64,000 bases of DNA from an uncultured Latescibacterota bacterium (GCA_958295495.1 OY282352.1:1116001-1180000); one strand, 5' to 3'. Shown: positions 49,127 to 59,285, counted from the first letter of the stretch. The notes: a model not told the origin generated them from the sequence alone. Numbers and translations: made by a program.

Positions 49127-51650
49127 CTGCGGTCTCCTCCAAGCCTGCTTCTGCGAGTGCCCCCAAAAGCGACGGCACGCCAAAGAACACCAAGCTCAAC
49201 GCGGTCGGGTGCATGGCCACCGCGCCTCGGTAATCCGGGCGGTCGCTCCAGTCCTGCTGGGCAATCAACTCGGCCAGCACTGCGCGCCCCACCTCCAGAT
49301 AGCCCCGCTCCCCGGTCAGCCGCCAAGCGTAAGCCAGCGAGCCGCAGAGTACGCCGTGGTAGCTTTGGGCGCAGGCAAACTCGGCGTCAAAGACGCCTGT
49401 GCCGCCGCAAAACCAATCGACGGCCCGCACGAACACCTCGGCCACATCCGCACGCCCGGTCATCCTGTGTAGCCGCTCCAGCCCGACCATCAAATAGTGA
49501 GTCTGATAGCCCTTTTGCTCCTCGTAGGGCAAAACCCGCTTTAATGCACTAAAGCTCCCTCGCAGCGCGAGGTATTCTTCGTCGCTAAACGGGACCGCCG
49601 CGCCCATCTCCACCGCGAGGGTCGTGCCCTCGGTGGCCATGCCGTACGGCCGCTGGTCGGGCAGCTTGTCCTCAGTGGATACCTGAAAGCGCTTGTGCCA
49701 ACTGCCGTCTTCGTTTTGGCCGTACGCCACCGCGTCGTACACCTCGTTGGCGCGGCGCATAAAGTGCGCTTGGCCGGTCAGCTCGTACAGGTAGAGCAAG
49801 CCCCGCAGCGCGTTGCCAATGGAGCGCAAGCTGAAGCTGTAGCGCGGGTCCTCGCTCCAGCGGTAGCGCAGAAAAAACGCCCCGGCCTCGCCCAAGACCT
49901 CCCGCGCCCGCTCGTCGCCGCTCAAGTAGTAGTAATCCACCCAATTGTCGATGAAGGTGTGCGAGGCGCACGGCTCGTCGCCAAAATGGTCCATACTGTG
50001 GCGGAAACAGCCGCCGACCATGTAGGGCCGAAACGGGTGATAGTGGCAGGTATCTACGTCCAGCGAGTGCCGAGTCATGGCCTCGCCGAGCGCGTAGTAG
50101 CACCCCTCGCCCGTGCGCAAGTACTGCAACCACACGGCGTGGCGCGGATCCCATTCGCTGTTGCACCAACCCCAGCGGCCCTTGAAGCGCCAGCCCCCCG
50201 CGCTTTCTTCCCAAGTGGCCATCACGTCGCCCCAATCGAAAAACCCCTTCCAGCGATAGCGCTCGATGTGCCTTTCCATCCAGGCGACAAAGCCCGTCAA
50301 CATGCGGTCTGAGCGCGGAAACTCCGCGCCGGTTGCCAAGCCGCCGACCGCCCCGCTCCGCGCCACCCAATCCGGTGCGACGCTCACCTGTGGCGGGTAC
50401 AAAAGGCCCTGCAATCGCTCGGCGGAACCAGCGCGAAAAAAGTCAACGAAAAACTCGCTGCTCTTCGCAGTGCCCGTGCCGTCGGCATAGACCCCTTCGC
50501 CCTCGTGCCAAGCCACCTCCTCGGCGTAGCGTTTGCAGCTGAGCCGGCGGCCTTCTGGGTCGCGCCAAAAAAAGACGTCAATGCCTTGGGCACCTACGCC
50601 GAGGGCCTTGGGGTACTCCTCGGCCATGTAGCGCAGCGCGACGCCGACGCCGACGCGGTCGTTCTCGGCGCAAATCCAGCCGCCGGCCCGCTCGCCCTCG
50701 GCCCGCACGACGCGCTCAACGCCCTCGTACTCCTCCCAATAGAAGTGATTGTCCAGCCGCTGCGAGAGCAATGCGTAGCGCTCGGGGACCCAAGGCCCGG
50801 CCATGACCCGCCCGGCCTCGACGCGCCAAGTTCCTCTGCCTTCGGGCAAGAGCGGGACGCGCAAGCCCAGCTCCTCCACCTCGGTCTCGCGCGGATTGCA
50901 GGTGGCTACAACGGTGTGTACCACTCGCACCTGCGCCTTGCCAGCATAGGCGTAGATCCGGGTCGCAAAGCGCAACGGGCGATACCCGGCGTAGTGGTGC
51001 ATGGGCGCGGTTGACTCGTAGGCCCCTCGGCAGCAAATCACCGCCCGTAAGGGTCCGGCCTCTTCGATCTCGACGGCGTATTCCTCCACGCCCTCTGACG
51101 CCAAGCACGTTCCCCCCATCCCATAGATCCGCCGCTGCGTTCCTCCGACAAACTCGGACTCCGAGATCTTGACCCAAGCGTCGCCGCCACCCCGAGGGGT
51201 GACTTCTACCTCGGAGACAAACGCCCCCTCGGCTCGCTGCCCTAGATCTACCCCGTCAAAAAGCGCGAATGCCTTTTTGCCAATGCCAAAGCGCAGGGGT
51301 CCAGTACACACCTCAAAGCGATCTTCCCGCTCGGCGATTTCCACGCCGCGGACGCTCGCAGCGGCTTTTTTGTCCTTTGTGTATTTCAAGGTGTACACGG
51401 CCTCTTCGCCCGCTTCCACCTCGGCTTGAAAGTCTAACAAGACCCACTTCGCGCTCTCGTCCGGCCAGCGGCCCAAGACCCGTAGCTGCACTGGGACATC
51501 TCGGCCCTGCCCATCCTGCAAAGACAGGTTTTCCACCTCTACTACGGCCCCTTGGGGCAGGGGGACGCCCCTTGTCAGGGGGTACTTGCGGCGGGTAATG
51601 CCCGCAGTCTCTACTACTTTTAAGGCGATGCCTTCGGCGGGTATGCTCAC
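49119..51650 (-). CDS. PL26/YetA-type rhamnogalacturonan exolyase-like protein
   Basis: An 843-residue protein, GTG start at 51650 with AGGAGA 6 bases upstream. It follows the PcRGLX/YetA three-domain plan: an N-terminal beta sandwich (KYPLTRGVPLPQGAVVEVEN), a large central region (RFATRIYAYAGKAQVRVVHT, GVERVVRAEGERAGG), and a C-terminal (alpha/alpha) barrel (GFFDWGDVMATWEESAGGWR, HYHPFRPYMVGGCFRHSMDH). Known relatives of PcRGLX are PL26 exo-rhamnogalacturonan lyases that leave unsaturated galacturonyl ends; YetA itself is less studied. No signal peptide is visible, implying action on imported oligomers. It leads the minus-strand operon and is divergent from the GH88-type gene, whose product would hydrolyse the unsaturated product. 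Substrate assignment is by family only. Confidence 0.8.
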   Translation of the reverse strand: MSIPAEGIALKVVETAGITRRKYPLTRGVPLPQGAVVEVENLSLQDGQGRDVPVQLRVLGRWPDESAKWVLLDFQAEVEAGEEAVYTLKYTKDKKAAASVRGVEIAEREDRFEVCTGPLRFGIGKKAFALFDGVDLGQRAEGAFVSEVEVTPRGGGDAWVKISESEFVGGTQRRIYGMGGTCLASEGVEEYAVEIEEAGPLRAVICCRGAYESTAPMHHYAGYRPLRFATRIYAYAGKAQVRVVHTVVATCNPRETEVEELGLRVPLLPEGRGTWRVEAGRVMAGPWVPERYALLSQRLDNHFYWEEYEGVERVVRAEGERAGGWICAENDRVGVGVALRYMAEEYPKALGVGAQGIDVFFWRDPEGRRLSCKRYAEEVAWHEGEGVYADGTGTAKSSEFFVDFFRAGSAERLQGLLYPPQVSVAPDWVARSGAVGGLATGAEFPRSDRMLTGFVAWMERHIERYRWKGFFDWGDVMATWEESAGGWRFKGRWGWCNSEWDPRHAVWLQYLRTGEGCYYALGEAMTRHSLDVDTCHYHPFRPYMVGGCFRHSMDHFGDEPCASHTFIDNWVDYYYLSGDERAREVLGEAGAFFLRYRWSEDPRYSFSLRSIGNALRGLLYLYELTGQAHFMRRANEVYDAVAYGQNEDGSWHKRFQVSTEDKLPDQRPYGMATEGTTLAVEMGAAVPFSDEEYLALRGSFSALKRVLPYEEQKGYQTHYLMVGLERLHRMTGRADVAEVFVRAVDWFCGGTGVFDAEFACAQSYHGVLCGSLAYAWRLTGERGYLEVGRAVLAELIAQQDWSDRPDYRGAVAMHPTALSLVFFGVPSLLGALAEAGLEETADA

Positions 51651-51780
51651 GTGCCTTCTCCTTGGTCTCGTCTGTGCGGTGAGGGAACATAAGCAAGCTA
51701 CCAACTCCCGACCAACCCGCATTGACCCACCCCCACGCCCCTCCTATCTTCTCGCTGTCCAAGCAAAAGGAACCGCCGCT

Positions 51781-53154
51781 GTGAAACCAGACCAAGACCT
51801 GAACGCCCAAAAGCTCCTTCCGGCGATCCAGCACTTTTTAGCCCTTACCGGCCCCAAGATCCTCGAGCTCGACAGCACTTGGGACCCGGACCGCGGCACC
51901 CCGGTCTTCACCCAGCAGGGGCGTTACACCACCCGCGGCTGGACCGAGTGGACCCAAGGCTTCCAATATGGCTGCGCCATACTACAGTACGACATGACCG
52001 ACGACGTGCGCTTCCTCGCGCTCGGCCGCGACCGCACGATCGCGCAGATGGCACCGCACGTCTCGCATGTCGGCGTCCACGACCACGGCTTCAACAACCT
52101 CTCCACCTATGGCAACTTGCGCCGCCTGATGCTCGAAGGCCGCATTCCGCACGATCAGCGCGAACTGGGCTTCTACGAGCTCGCCATCAAGCTGTCGGGT
52201 GCCGTGCAAGCCGCGCGCTGGACCGAGACCGCGTACGGCACGGGTTTTATCTATTCCTTCAACGGCCCGCATTCGCTCTTTGCCGACACCATGCGCTCTC
52301 TGCGCGTCCTAGGGGCTGCACACCAGCTAGGCCACGCCCTGATGGGCGAAGGCGACAAGCGCATCAGCCTGCTCGGCCGTTTAATCGAACACGCCCAGAC
52401 CAACGCCCGTTTCAACGTGTACTACGGAGAGGGGCGCGATGCGTTTGACGTGCTTGGCCGCGTGGCCCACGAATCCATCTTCAACGTCCGCGACGGCCAG
52501 TACCGCTGCCCCAGCACCCAGCAGGGCTACACCCCATTCTCGACTTGGACTCGCGGCCTGTCGTGGGTGCTTGCAGGCTACGCCGAGCAGCTAGAGTATT
52601 TCGCCGCCCTCGACGATGCGGAACTCGAGCCTTTCGGCACCAAGGCCGCCCTCGTGCAAGCCATGGAAAAAGCCGCCCTAGCCACCGCCGAATTCCACAT
52701 TGAAAACAGCTTTGCCGACGGCGTGCCGTTCTGGGACACCGGCGCCCCCGGAGTCGCCTCCTTTGGCGCGATAACCGACAAGCCCTCCGACCCGTACAAC
52801 GACGTCGAGCCGCTCGACAGCTCGGCCGCGGCCGTTTGCGGCCAAGGGTATTTGCGCTTGGGCAACTACTATTTGTCCAAGGGGGACCAAGCAAGGGGCA
52901 CGCGCTATCGCGCCGCGGCCTTCACCATAGCCCGCGCTCTACTGGCGGAGCCGTATCTCGCCGCCGATCCCCAACACCAAGGCATCACCCTCCACGCGAT
53001 CTACCATCGCCCCAACGGCTGGGACTACGTGCCCCCAAGCCGCGCCATTCCGTGCGGCGAGGCCGCCTTATGGGGCGACTACCACGCGCTGGAGCTGATG
53101 AGCCTGATCAAACGCGAAGCCGAAAACGCCCCTTATCCCCTCTTCTTCCAATAG
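51781..53154 (+). CDS. GH88-type unsaturated glucuronyl/galacturonyl hydrolase
   Basis: A 457-residue (alpha/alpha)6-barrel hydrolase. The catalytic motif VGVHDHGFNN places D101 as in GH88/GH105 (the H-D-x-G-F block), and HSLFADTMRSLRVL places D169 as the second catalytic Asp. These enzymes protonate the C4-C5 double bond of the unsaturated uronic acid made by polysaccharide lyases, releasing 4-deoxy-5-ketouronate. GTG at 51781, with AAGGA about 9 bases upstream, is chosen; the frame open from 51586 overlaps the divergent lyase gene. No signal peptide, so cytoplasmic. It starts the plus-strand operon, 11 bases before the dehydratase-like gene. Confidence 0.88.
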   Translation: MKPDQDLNAQKLLPAIQHFLALTGPKILELDSTWDPDRGTPVFTQQGRYTTRGWTEWTQGFQYGCAILQYDMTDDVRFLALGRDRTIAQMAPHVSHVGVHDHGFNNLSTYGNLRRLMLEGRIPHDQRELGFYELAIKLSGAVQAARWTETAYGTGFIYSFNGPHSLFADTMRSLRVLGAAHQLGHALMGEGDKRISLLGRLIEHAQTNARFNVYYGEGRDAFDVLGRVAHESIFNVRDGQYRCPSTQQGYTPFSTWTRGLSWVLAGYAEQLEYFAALDDAELEPFGTKAALVQAMEKAALATAEFHIENSFADGVPFWDTGAPGVASFGAITDKPSDPYNDVEPLDSSAAAVCGQGYLRLGNYYLSKGDQARGTRYRAAAFTIARALLAEPYLAADPQHQGITLHAIYHRPNGWDYVPPSRAIPCGEAALWGDYHALELMSLIKREAENAPYPLFFQ

Positions 53155-53165
53155 CGAGGCCCACC

Positions 53166-54311
53166 GTGAAAATCACCGCCATCACCCCCATCGTCGCCCG
53201 CTTCGGCAACCGCCCCCGCGTCTTGGTCAAAGTCGAGACCGACGAGGGCATCACCGGCTGGGGCGAGACCTACTCCATCGGCCCCGACCTAGCCGTCGGC
53301 CCAACCGTTGATTATTGCTTTGAGCTAATCAAGGGCCTCGACCCTCGGCGGATCGAGTTCATCCTGATGAAACTGCACCAACAGTTTCGCTTTCCACCGG
53401 GCGGGATCGGCCTGTCGGCCATCTCCGGCATTGACCACGCGCTGTGGGACATCTCCGGCAAAGCCGCGGGCGTCCCAGTCTATCAGCTCTTGGGCGGCCA
53501 CGCCCGCGACCGGGTGCGCGTGTACCGCGGGATCGGCGGCCGCGATGGCCAAGAAGCCGCCGACCAAGCCCGGCGGCTGAACGAGGAGTATGGCTTCACT
53601 GCCTTCAAGACCAGCCCCTACCAGCTCGACCCAGAGGCCCATCGCTGGGGCCGGGTCTGCGCCGAGGCGACCCAGTACTTTGAAGAATTGCGCGTCAACT
53701 GCCCGGACGACTGGGAGTTTGCCTTTGACCCGCACGCCAAGATCTTCGAGCCGATTCGCGCCTTGCAGCTAGCCAACGCCCTCGCACCGTACGACCCCCT
53801 TTTCTACGAAGAGCCTCTGCGCCCCGAGCACATTCCGGCGTGGACCAGCCTCAAGTCGCAGATGCAGGTGCCATTGGCTACCGGCGAGAGCCTCTACGCC
53901 CGCTTTGAGTTCCTCAACTTGATGGCCAACCAAGGTGCCGACATCATCCAACCCGACATCTGCGTTTGCGGCGGCCTGCTCGAAATGCGCAAGATCAACG
54001 CCATTGCCGAAGCCCACTACATCAGCATTGCTCCGCACAACCCCATGGGCCCTTTGGCGACTGCCGTCAACCTGCACTTCTGCGCCTCGGCGCCGAACTT
54101 CAAAATTCTCGAATACATCCTGCCGACCGAGTCCGAGTGGAACGACTGGGTTGACGAACCCTACCTGCCCAAAGACGGTTATCTCGAATTGCGGCCCGAC
54201 CGGCCAGGGCTAGGCGTCGAGGTCGACGAAGAGGCCATCCGCGACAACGAATACATCCATTGGGAACGCTCCAGCCCGACGCGTCCCGATGGCTCGACCG
54301 GGTACATCTAA
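53166..54311 (+). CDS. Galactonate-dehydratase-like enolase-superfamily enzyme
   Basis: A 381-residue enolase-superfamily enzyme with the canonical D-galactonate dehydratase arrangement. The first metal-ligand region is AFDPHAKI with D188-P-H190, so the D-x-H acid/base pair is intact, unlike the protein at 11144. E215 (FYEEPLRP), E241 (ATGESLYAR), H291 (IAPHNPMGPLA) and E316 (KILEY) complete the active site. It dehydrates an aldonic or uronic-derived acid, giving a 2-keto-3-deoxy acid. GTG start at 53166 with GAGG upstream; the longer frame is shadow of the GH88-type gene. The stop overlaps the next start by one base (TAATG), so it is coupled to the isochorismatase-fold gene. Confidence 0.88.
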   Translation: MKITAITPIVARFGNRPRVLVKVETDEGITGWGETYSIGPDLAVGPTVDYCFELIKGLDPRRIEFILMKLHQQFRFPPGGIGLSAISGIDHALWDISGKAAGVPVYQLLGGHARDRVRVYRGIGGRDGQEAADQARRLNEEYGFTAFKTSPYQLDPEAHRWGRVCAEATQYFEELRVNCPDDWEFAFDPHAKIFEPIRALQLANALAPYDPLFYEEPLRPEHIPAWTSLKSQMQVPLATGESLYARFEFLNLMANQGADIIQPDICVCGGLLEMRKINAIAEAHYISIAPHNPMGPLATAVNLHFCASAPNFKILEYILPTESEWNDWVDEPYLPKDGYLELRPDRPGLGVEVDEEAIRDNEYIHWERSSPTRPDGSTGYI

Positions 54312-54850
54312 TGCTCAGCCGCGACCACACCGCGCTCGTCCTCATCGACATTCAGGGCAAGCTGGCCTCGCTGATGCACGAGCGCACGGCACTCTACCGC
54401 CAGCTACAGATTCTCGTCGAGGGCGCGCAGGTCCTCGGGCTGCCCATTCTATGGCTGGAGCAGTATCCCAAAGGGCTTGGCCCCACCATTCCCGAGGTCG
54501 CCCACCTGCTAGCCGGCCAAAAGCCCCTCGTCAAGACCTGCTTTAGCGCCTGTGGCCTCAGCACCTTCCAAACCCAACTGCGCCAGAGCGGCCGACGCCA
54601 GATCCTCTTGGCCGGGATCGAAAGCCACATCTGCGTCTATCAGACTGCTCGCGATTTGCTGGACTCAGGCTACCAAGTCGAAGTCGTCGCCGACGCCGTC
54701 TCCGCGCGCACCGCCGAGAACAAGGTGCTGGGGCTGCAAAAAATGGCGTCCGCGGGCGCGCAGATCACGGCGGTGGAAATGTGTCTATTTGAATTGCTGC
54801 AAGAGGCGGGGACGGCGGAGTTCAAGCAGATTGCTGCATTGGTCAAGTGA
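54311..54850 (+). CDS. Isochorismatase-fold hydrolase
   Basis: A 179-residue cysteine hydrolase of the isochorismatase superfamily (YcaC-like subgroup). The triad is visible: D13 in LVLIDIQGKL, K75 in LVKTCFSACG, and C108 in GIESHICVYQTARDLL, with a Glu/His preceding it. Family members hydrolyse amide or vinyl ether bonds in small molecules; the substrate here is not known. The ATG overlaps the stop of the dehydratase-like gene by one base, implying coordinated translation within the uronate operon. No signal peptide. A 161-base gap without recognisable features separates it from the coiled-coil gene. Confidence 0.9.
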   Translation: MLSRDHTALVLIDIQGKLASLMHERTALYRQLQILVEGAQVLGLPILWLEQYPKGLGPTIPEVAHLLAGQKPLVKTCFSACGLSTFQTQLRQSGRRQILLAGIESHICVYQTARDLLDSGYQVEVVADAVSARTAENKVLGLQKMASAGAQITAVEMCLFELLQEAGTAEFKQIAALVK

Positions 54851-55011
54851 GGGGTGCTGTTGCCTCTGGGGGACAGCGTCGTTTCTACAAGGTAACAGCC
54901 AGCGCATACCGCGCATACCGCTACCAGAGGGAACGGGCGGCGGCTTAAAGGATGGCCTGCCTTTTGCATGTAGGGAGTTAGCCCTTACATTTACCAATGG
55001 AGGAATTTCTC

Positions 55012-55353
55012 ATGGTAGAGCAGCCACCCAAACCCGCCCAGCCAACGGAATCTACCCTCGTTTTAGCCTTCCTGCGCGAGGATATTCAGGCCCTGCGTCA
55101 AGACATGCGCCAAGACCTAAGCCAAGTACACGAGCGCATCGACGACCTGCGCACCGAGATGGGGGAGCGCATCGACCAAACCAACGGGCGCATCGACCAA
55201 ACCAACGGACGCATCGACCAAACCAACGGACGCATCGACGACTTAGCCAAACAACTCGATTCGCGCTATGCGCGGCTGATGGCCATGCTCATCGCCTGCA
55301 CCAGCATCCTCATCGCAGCCATAGGCGCGGCCGTCGCCGTGCTCAAGCTCTAA
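55012..55353 (+). CDS. Coiled-coil protein with C-terminal membrane anchor
   Basis: A 113-residue protein. After an N-terminal Pro-rich segment comes an amphipathic coiled coil built of heptads (LREDIQALRQDMRQDLSQVH), including three exact R-I-D-Q-T-N-G units and a related R-I-D-D. It ends in a single membrane helix (LMAMLIACTSILIAAIGAAV). This is like DUF1640/CCDC90-like or phage-type coiled-coil membrane proteins, but family membership is not certain. AATGGAGGAA just upstream of the ATG at 55012 is the ribosome-binding site; the in-frame ATG at 54997 lies inside it and is rejected. It converges with the enolase-superfamily gene and overlaps its 3' end by 4 bases. Likely a small oligomeric membrane protein. 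Confidence 0.7.
   Translation: MVEQPPKPAQPTESTLVLAFLREDIQALRQDMRQDLSQVHERIDDLRTEMGERIDQTNGRIDQTNGRIDQTNGRIDDLAKQLDSRYARLMAMLIACTSILIAAIGAAVAVLKL
55168..55230 (+). repeat. Three 21-base tandem repeats encoding coiled-coil heptads
   Basis: CGCATCGACCAAACCAACGG plus one base (G or A) occurs at 55168-55188, 55189-55209 and 55210-55230. Each unit is one heptad, so copy-number change would lengthen or shorten the coiled coil without shifting the frame. Confidence 0.9.
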
Positions 55354-56591
55354 GCTCGCCCCGGGAACCGCTTCCGGTATTCCCGATCAAATTCCTCGCT
55401 GCCGTCATCTAGTCGTACCTCTAGCTGCATCCCCGGTAAGAAGCCCGTCCGCTTGCCAGCGGTGAAGTCGCCGCGGTAGCGGCCATCGGCGGCCCATAGA
55501 ACCCGGCCATCGGGCCAGCGCACGGCGTGTATTTGGCGCACCGACGCTTTTGCAAAATCCGGCTCAACGCGCAGGCGTTCCACGGCCTCGCGGTCCAACT
55601 CGACCCCCAAGCCCGGAGCCTCCGGTACCCGCAAATGCCCGCCCTCCACTGCAAACTCCTGCACCAAAACGTGCGAATAGATGTTGACGCAAGGAATCGC
55701 CGGCCAGCGCGCTTCCTTTAGCACCGCCCCCAAGTGCGCCGCAAAGGTCGCCGTCAGGCCAGTGCCCACCATCTGCAACCAGAAGGGCATCTGCGCCCGC
55801 TCGGCCAAGTTGCCGTCGCACAAGACGCGGCGTACCCCGCCGCCGAGAACAAACCCGTCGCACACGCCCTCGCGGATCGCCGTCATGGGAGGCGGCTGGC
55901 CCAGATGCATGGCAATTGGGCATTGGATCTTGCGCCGCAAGAGCTTGTTGCCCTCCACGTCGTCCTGCGGGATCGGCGACTCGACAATGGCGAGACAGGC
56001 GTGGTCCCTCTCCAAGCGCGCAATGAGCGGGGCGGCTTGGTCAACCCCCAGCAACATGGTGTTGAAGTCGGCGTCCAGCTTAAAGTGCTGAGAAGTGGCC
56101 TCATCCACGGCCTGCAACTGCGCCGCAATATCGTACCAAGGCCGCGCCTTGACCTTCATGGTGGTAAAGCCATGCGCCTCGGCCGCACATGCCTCGGCCG
56201 CCCACTCTGCCGGCGGCATACTTTGCGCCCACCAAGAAACCGGGCAGGCGTCTCGGTGCTGCGGCCCCATCAGCCGGTGGCAGGGTACGCCTAAGTGCTT
56301 GCCGGCTGCGTCAAAAAGTGCCATTTGCAAGCCGGCCCCTAGGGAGTCGTCCCACAACACCTCGAAAACATTCCGACCGCGCACGCGGGCAAACTCCGCT
56401 TCGCGCGAGTGGCCCCACGTATAGCCCTGAATCGTCTCGCCGATACCGACAACGCCGCCCTCGGTCTCCACTTCGATCAACTCGACGATGGACCAACCCG
56501 GCCCATAGACTTCCATGGTGTCGGCGCAGCGCGCGTGAAACGGCACGTGCAGCACGGTCCGCACGACGTCTTTGACTGCAAAAAAACGCAT
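55350..56591 (-). CDS. Enolase-superfamily protein, paralog of the gene at 4078
   Basis: A 413-residue enolase-superfamily protein. It shares with the gene at 4078 the GETIQGYTWG start of the capping domain, CPVSWWAQSMPPAEWA, the K-x-K motif (K146, K148 in MKVKARPWYD), D175 (LDADFN), E204 (IVESPIPQDDVEGN) and His229 at the third metal-ligand position (CPIAMHLGQPP). The two paralogs differ in the N-terminal 30 residues and the C-terminal extension. It probably catalyses the same type of reaction on a related acid. It is cytoplasmic, converges with the coiled-coil gene, and lies just upstream of the aconitase stop on the same strand; distance to aconitase is 18 bases, so it may be transcribed from the aconitase operon. 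Confidence 0.85.
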   Translation of the reverse strand: MRFFAVKDVVRTVLHVPFHARCADTMEVYGPGWSIVELIEVETEGGVVGIGETIQGYTWGHSREAEFARVRGRNVFEVLWDDSLGAGLQMALFDAAGKHLGVPCHRLMGPQHRDACPVSWWAQSMPPAEWAAEACAAEAHGFTTMKVKARPWYDIAAQLQAVDEATSQHFKLDADFNTMLLGVDQAAPLIARLERDHACLAIVESPIPQDDVEGNKLLRRKIQCPIAMHLGQPPPMTAIREGVCDGFVLGGGVRRVLCDGNLAERAQMPFWLQMVGTGLTATFAAHLGAVLKEARWPAIPCVNIYSHVLVQEFAVEGGHLRVPEAPGLGVELDREAVERLRVEPDFAKASVRQIHAVRWPDGRVLWAADGRYRGDFTAGKRTGFLPGMQLEVRLDDGSEEFDREYRKRFPGRA

Positions 56592-56609
56592 CGCATCCTC
56601 CCGTAGGCC

Positions 56610-59285
56610 CTATTCGGCCATCCGCCTGAGTACTGCGTGTAGGATCCCCCCGTTGCGGTAGTAGTTGATCTCCACGGGGGTGTCTATCCGGCATGTCACC
56701 GCAAAGCGCTGCTCGCCCGCAGCGCTCTTGGCCACCACCTCCAACACCTGACCCGGCTGCAGGTCGTCGTCGAGGCCCTCGACATCGTATATCTCCTCGC
56801 CGGTCAGCCCTAGCGAGTGGCGGTCTTCGCCGGGGGAAAATTGCAGCGGCAGAATGCCCATCCCAATCAGGTTCGAGCGGTGGATGCGCTCGTAGCTCTC
56901 GGCGATTGCGGCCTTGACGCCTTGCAGGAAGGGACCTTTGGCTGCCCAGTCGCGGCTCGAGCCCGATCCGTACTCCTTGCCTGCGATAACCATCGAAGGT
57001 ACGCCTTCCGCCCCGTAGCGCATCGCCGCCTCGTAGATGGTCATCTGCTCACCCGAAGGCAGGTGGCGCGTATAACCCCCCTCGACGCCGGGCACCATCT
57101 CGTTGCGGATGCGGATATTGGCAAATGTGCCCCGCATCATCACCTCGTGGTTGCCGCGCCTAGAGCCATAGCTGTTCCAATCCTTGCGCTCGACGCCGTG
57201 CCCGGCGAGGTACTCACCCCCCGGGCTGCCGGCGGCGATTGCACCCGCCGGCGAGATGTGGTCGGTCGTCACGCTGTCGCCGAGCTTGGCCAAGACGCGC
57301 GCGCCTTGAATCGGCTGGATCGGCTGGAGCTCCCTGCTAAGGCCATCGAAAAAATTCGGCTTGCGAATATACGTGCTTTCCGCGGCCCAAGCGTAGCGCG
57401 TGCCCGCGGGCACGGGAATGGCGTTCCAAGTCTCGTTCTGACGGAACGCATTGCCGTATTCTTCCTCGAACATCTTAGGCGTCAGCGAGCGGGCAATCGC
57501 ATCGCGGATCTGGTCCTGCGCGGGCCAGATGTCGCGCAGGAACACCGCCCGGCCCGCTTGGTCGCGGCCCAGTGGCTCGCGCTCAAAGTCAATTGTCGCC
57601 CGGCCCGCGAGCGCATAGGCCACGACTAAGGGCGGCGAGGCGAGGAAATTGGCCTTCGTCACTGGGTGTACCCGGCCCTCGAAATTGCGGTTGCCGCTGA
57701 GCACGCTACACACCACCAAGTCGTTGTCGGCCACGGCCGCAGTGATTTCTTCGGGCAGGGGCCCCGAATTGCCAATGCAGGTCGTGCAACCGTAGCCGAC
57801 CGTGTGGAAGCCGAGGGCCTCTAGGCTCTCAGTGAGGCCGGCCGCGTCGAGGTAGCGGGAGACGACCCGGCTGCCCGGGGCCAAGCTGGTCTTGACGTAA
57901 GCCGGCACTGAGAGACCGCGCTCGGCCGCGTTGCGCGCCAACAGGCCCGCCCCCACCATCGCGCTCGGGTTGCTGGTATTCGTGCAGGAGGTGATGGCGG
58001 CGATGAGCACTGCACCGTGGTCCAGCTCAATCGCACCCTGCTCGCCCAATTCGACGGCGACCTTTTTGCCGCGGTCCTGCACCTCAAAGCGGTCCGTTAG
58101 CGAGGCGGCGAAGGCGACCGGCACGTCCTTGAGCGCGACCCGATCCTGCGGCCGCGTCGGGCCGGCCAAGCTCGGCTCAACCGCCCCCATATCCAGCGCC
58201 AAGTGCTCGCTGAAGACGGGATCTGGGGCTTCGGCGTGGTAGAGCATACCCTGCGCTTCCATGTAGGCGCGGACCCGCTCAACCACCGCTTTTTTGCGCC
58301 CGGTGAGCGCCAAATACGCCAGCGTCTCCTCGTCAACCGGAAAAATGCCCATCGTCGCCCCGTATTCCGGGGCCATGTTGGCGAGGGTCGCCCGGTCGGC
58401 CAAGCTCAACTCGCTCAAGCCCGGGCCGTAAAATTCGACGAATTTGCCAACCACGCCATGCGCGCGGAGCATCTGCACCACCGTCAGCACCAAGTCCGTA
58501 GCCGTCGTCCCGGTGGGCAATGCGCCCGTCAGTTTGACGCCGACCACTTGCGGCAAAAGCATGTAGATCGGCTGCCCCAGCATCACGGCCTCGGCCTCAA
58601 TGCCGCCCACTCCCCAGCCGAGGACGCCGAGGCCGTTGATCATCGTCGTGTGGCTGTCCGTGCCCACTAGGCTGTCGGGATAGAACGCGCCGTCCTGCTC
58701 CTGCACCACTTGCGCCAGATATTCTAGATTGACCTGATGCACGATGCCGGTGGCCGGCGGCACCACGCGAAAATTGTCGAACGACTCCTGGCCCCAGCGC
58801 AAAAACTCGTAGCGCTCGCGGTTGCGCTCGAATTCGCGCGCAGCGTTCATAGCCAGTGCCTCGCGCATGCCGTAGTAATCGACCTGTACAGAATGATCGA
58901 TGACCAAGTCGACCGGAATTAGGGGATTTACCTTCTCCGGGTCGCCGCCCAAATCGGCCACTGCGTCGCGCATCACGGCCAAATCAACCACGGCTGGCAC
59001 CCCGGTAAAATCCTGCATCACCACCCGCGCCGGCTTGAAGGGAATCTCTTCCTTGCCCGCCGTTTCGGGACTCCAGCGCGCAATGCGCTCGACGTCCTCG
59101 CGGGTAATCTCAAACCCGTCGCACTGCCTGAGCGCGGCCTCTAGCAGGATTTTGATCGAATAGGGCAGCCGGCTCACCTCGGCTACGCCCTCTTCTTCTA
59201 GTTTTTGCATGCGGTACAGGACGCCGCTACCGCCGCTGCATTCCAGCCGGGTGCGCGCCCCGAATTCGTCGTTGTTTGCAGTCAT
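56610..59285 (-). CDS. acnA: Aconitate hydratase
   Basis: An 891-residue bacterial aconitase A/IRP1-type. The three Fe-S cysteines are C434 ([11 protein letters not shown]), C500 and C503 ([13 protein letters not shown]). [48 protein letters not shown] and the C-terminal [14 protein letters not shown] swivel-domain motif are all present. It interconverts citrate, cis-aconitate and isocitrate in the TCA cycle. The length is normal. AAAGG about 6 bases before the ATG supports the start. A 141-base, fairly AT-rich gap lies upstream, followed by the stop of the glycosyltransferase gene, so a promoter is likely there, but no consensus pair is convincing. Confidence 0.95.
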   Translation of the reverse strand: MTANNDEFGARTRLECSGGSGVLYRMQKLEEEGVAEVSRLPYSIKILLEAALRQCDGFEITREDVERIARWSPETAGKEEIPFKPARVVMQDFTGVPAVVDLAVMRDAVADLGGDPEKVNPLIPVDLVIDHSVQVDYYGMREALAMNAAREFERNRERYEFLRWGQESFDNFRVVPPATGIVHQVNLEYLAQVVQEQDGAFYPDSLVGTDSHTTMINGLGVLGWGVGGIEAEAVMLGQPIYMLLPQVVGVKLTGALPTGTTATDLVLTVVQMLRAHGVVGKFVEFYGPGLSELSLADRATLANMAPEYGATMGIFPVDEETLAYLALTGRKKAVVERVRAYMEAQGMLYHAEAPDPVFSEHLALDMGAVEPSLAGPTRPQDRVALKDVPVAFAASLTDRFEVQDRGKKVAVELGEQGAIELDHGAVLIAAITSCTNTSNPSAMVGAGLLARNAAERGLSVPAYVKTSLAPGSRVVSRYLDAAGLTESLEALGFHTVGYGCTTCIGNSGPLPEEITAAVADNDLVVCSVLSGNRNFEGRVHPVTKANFLASPPLVVAYALAGRATIDFEREPLGRDQAGRAVFLRDIWPAQDQIRDAIARSLTPKMFEEEYGNAFRQNETWNAIPVPAGTRYAWAAESTYIRKPNFFDGLSRELQPIQPIQGARVLAKLGDSVTTDHISPAGAIAAGSPGGEYLAGHGVERKDWNSYGSRRGNHEVMMRGTFANIRIRNEMVPGVEGGYTRHLPSGEQMTIYEAAMRYGAEGVPSMVIAGKEYGSGSSRDWAAKGPFLQGVKAAIAESYERIHRSNLIGMGILPLQFSPGEDRHSLGLTGEEIYDVEGLDDDLQPGQVLEVVAKSAAGEQRFAVTCRIDTPVEINYYRNGGILHAVLRRMAE

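Noticed and set aside
54997..55011. ATG at 54997 as start of the coiled-coil protein
   Set aside because: It sits within the GGAGGAA ribosome-binding site used by the ATG at 55012.
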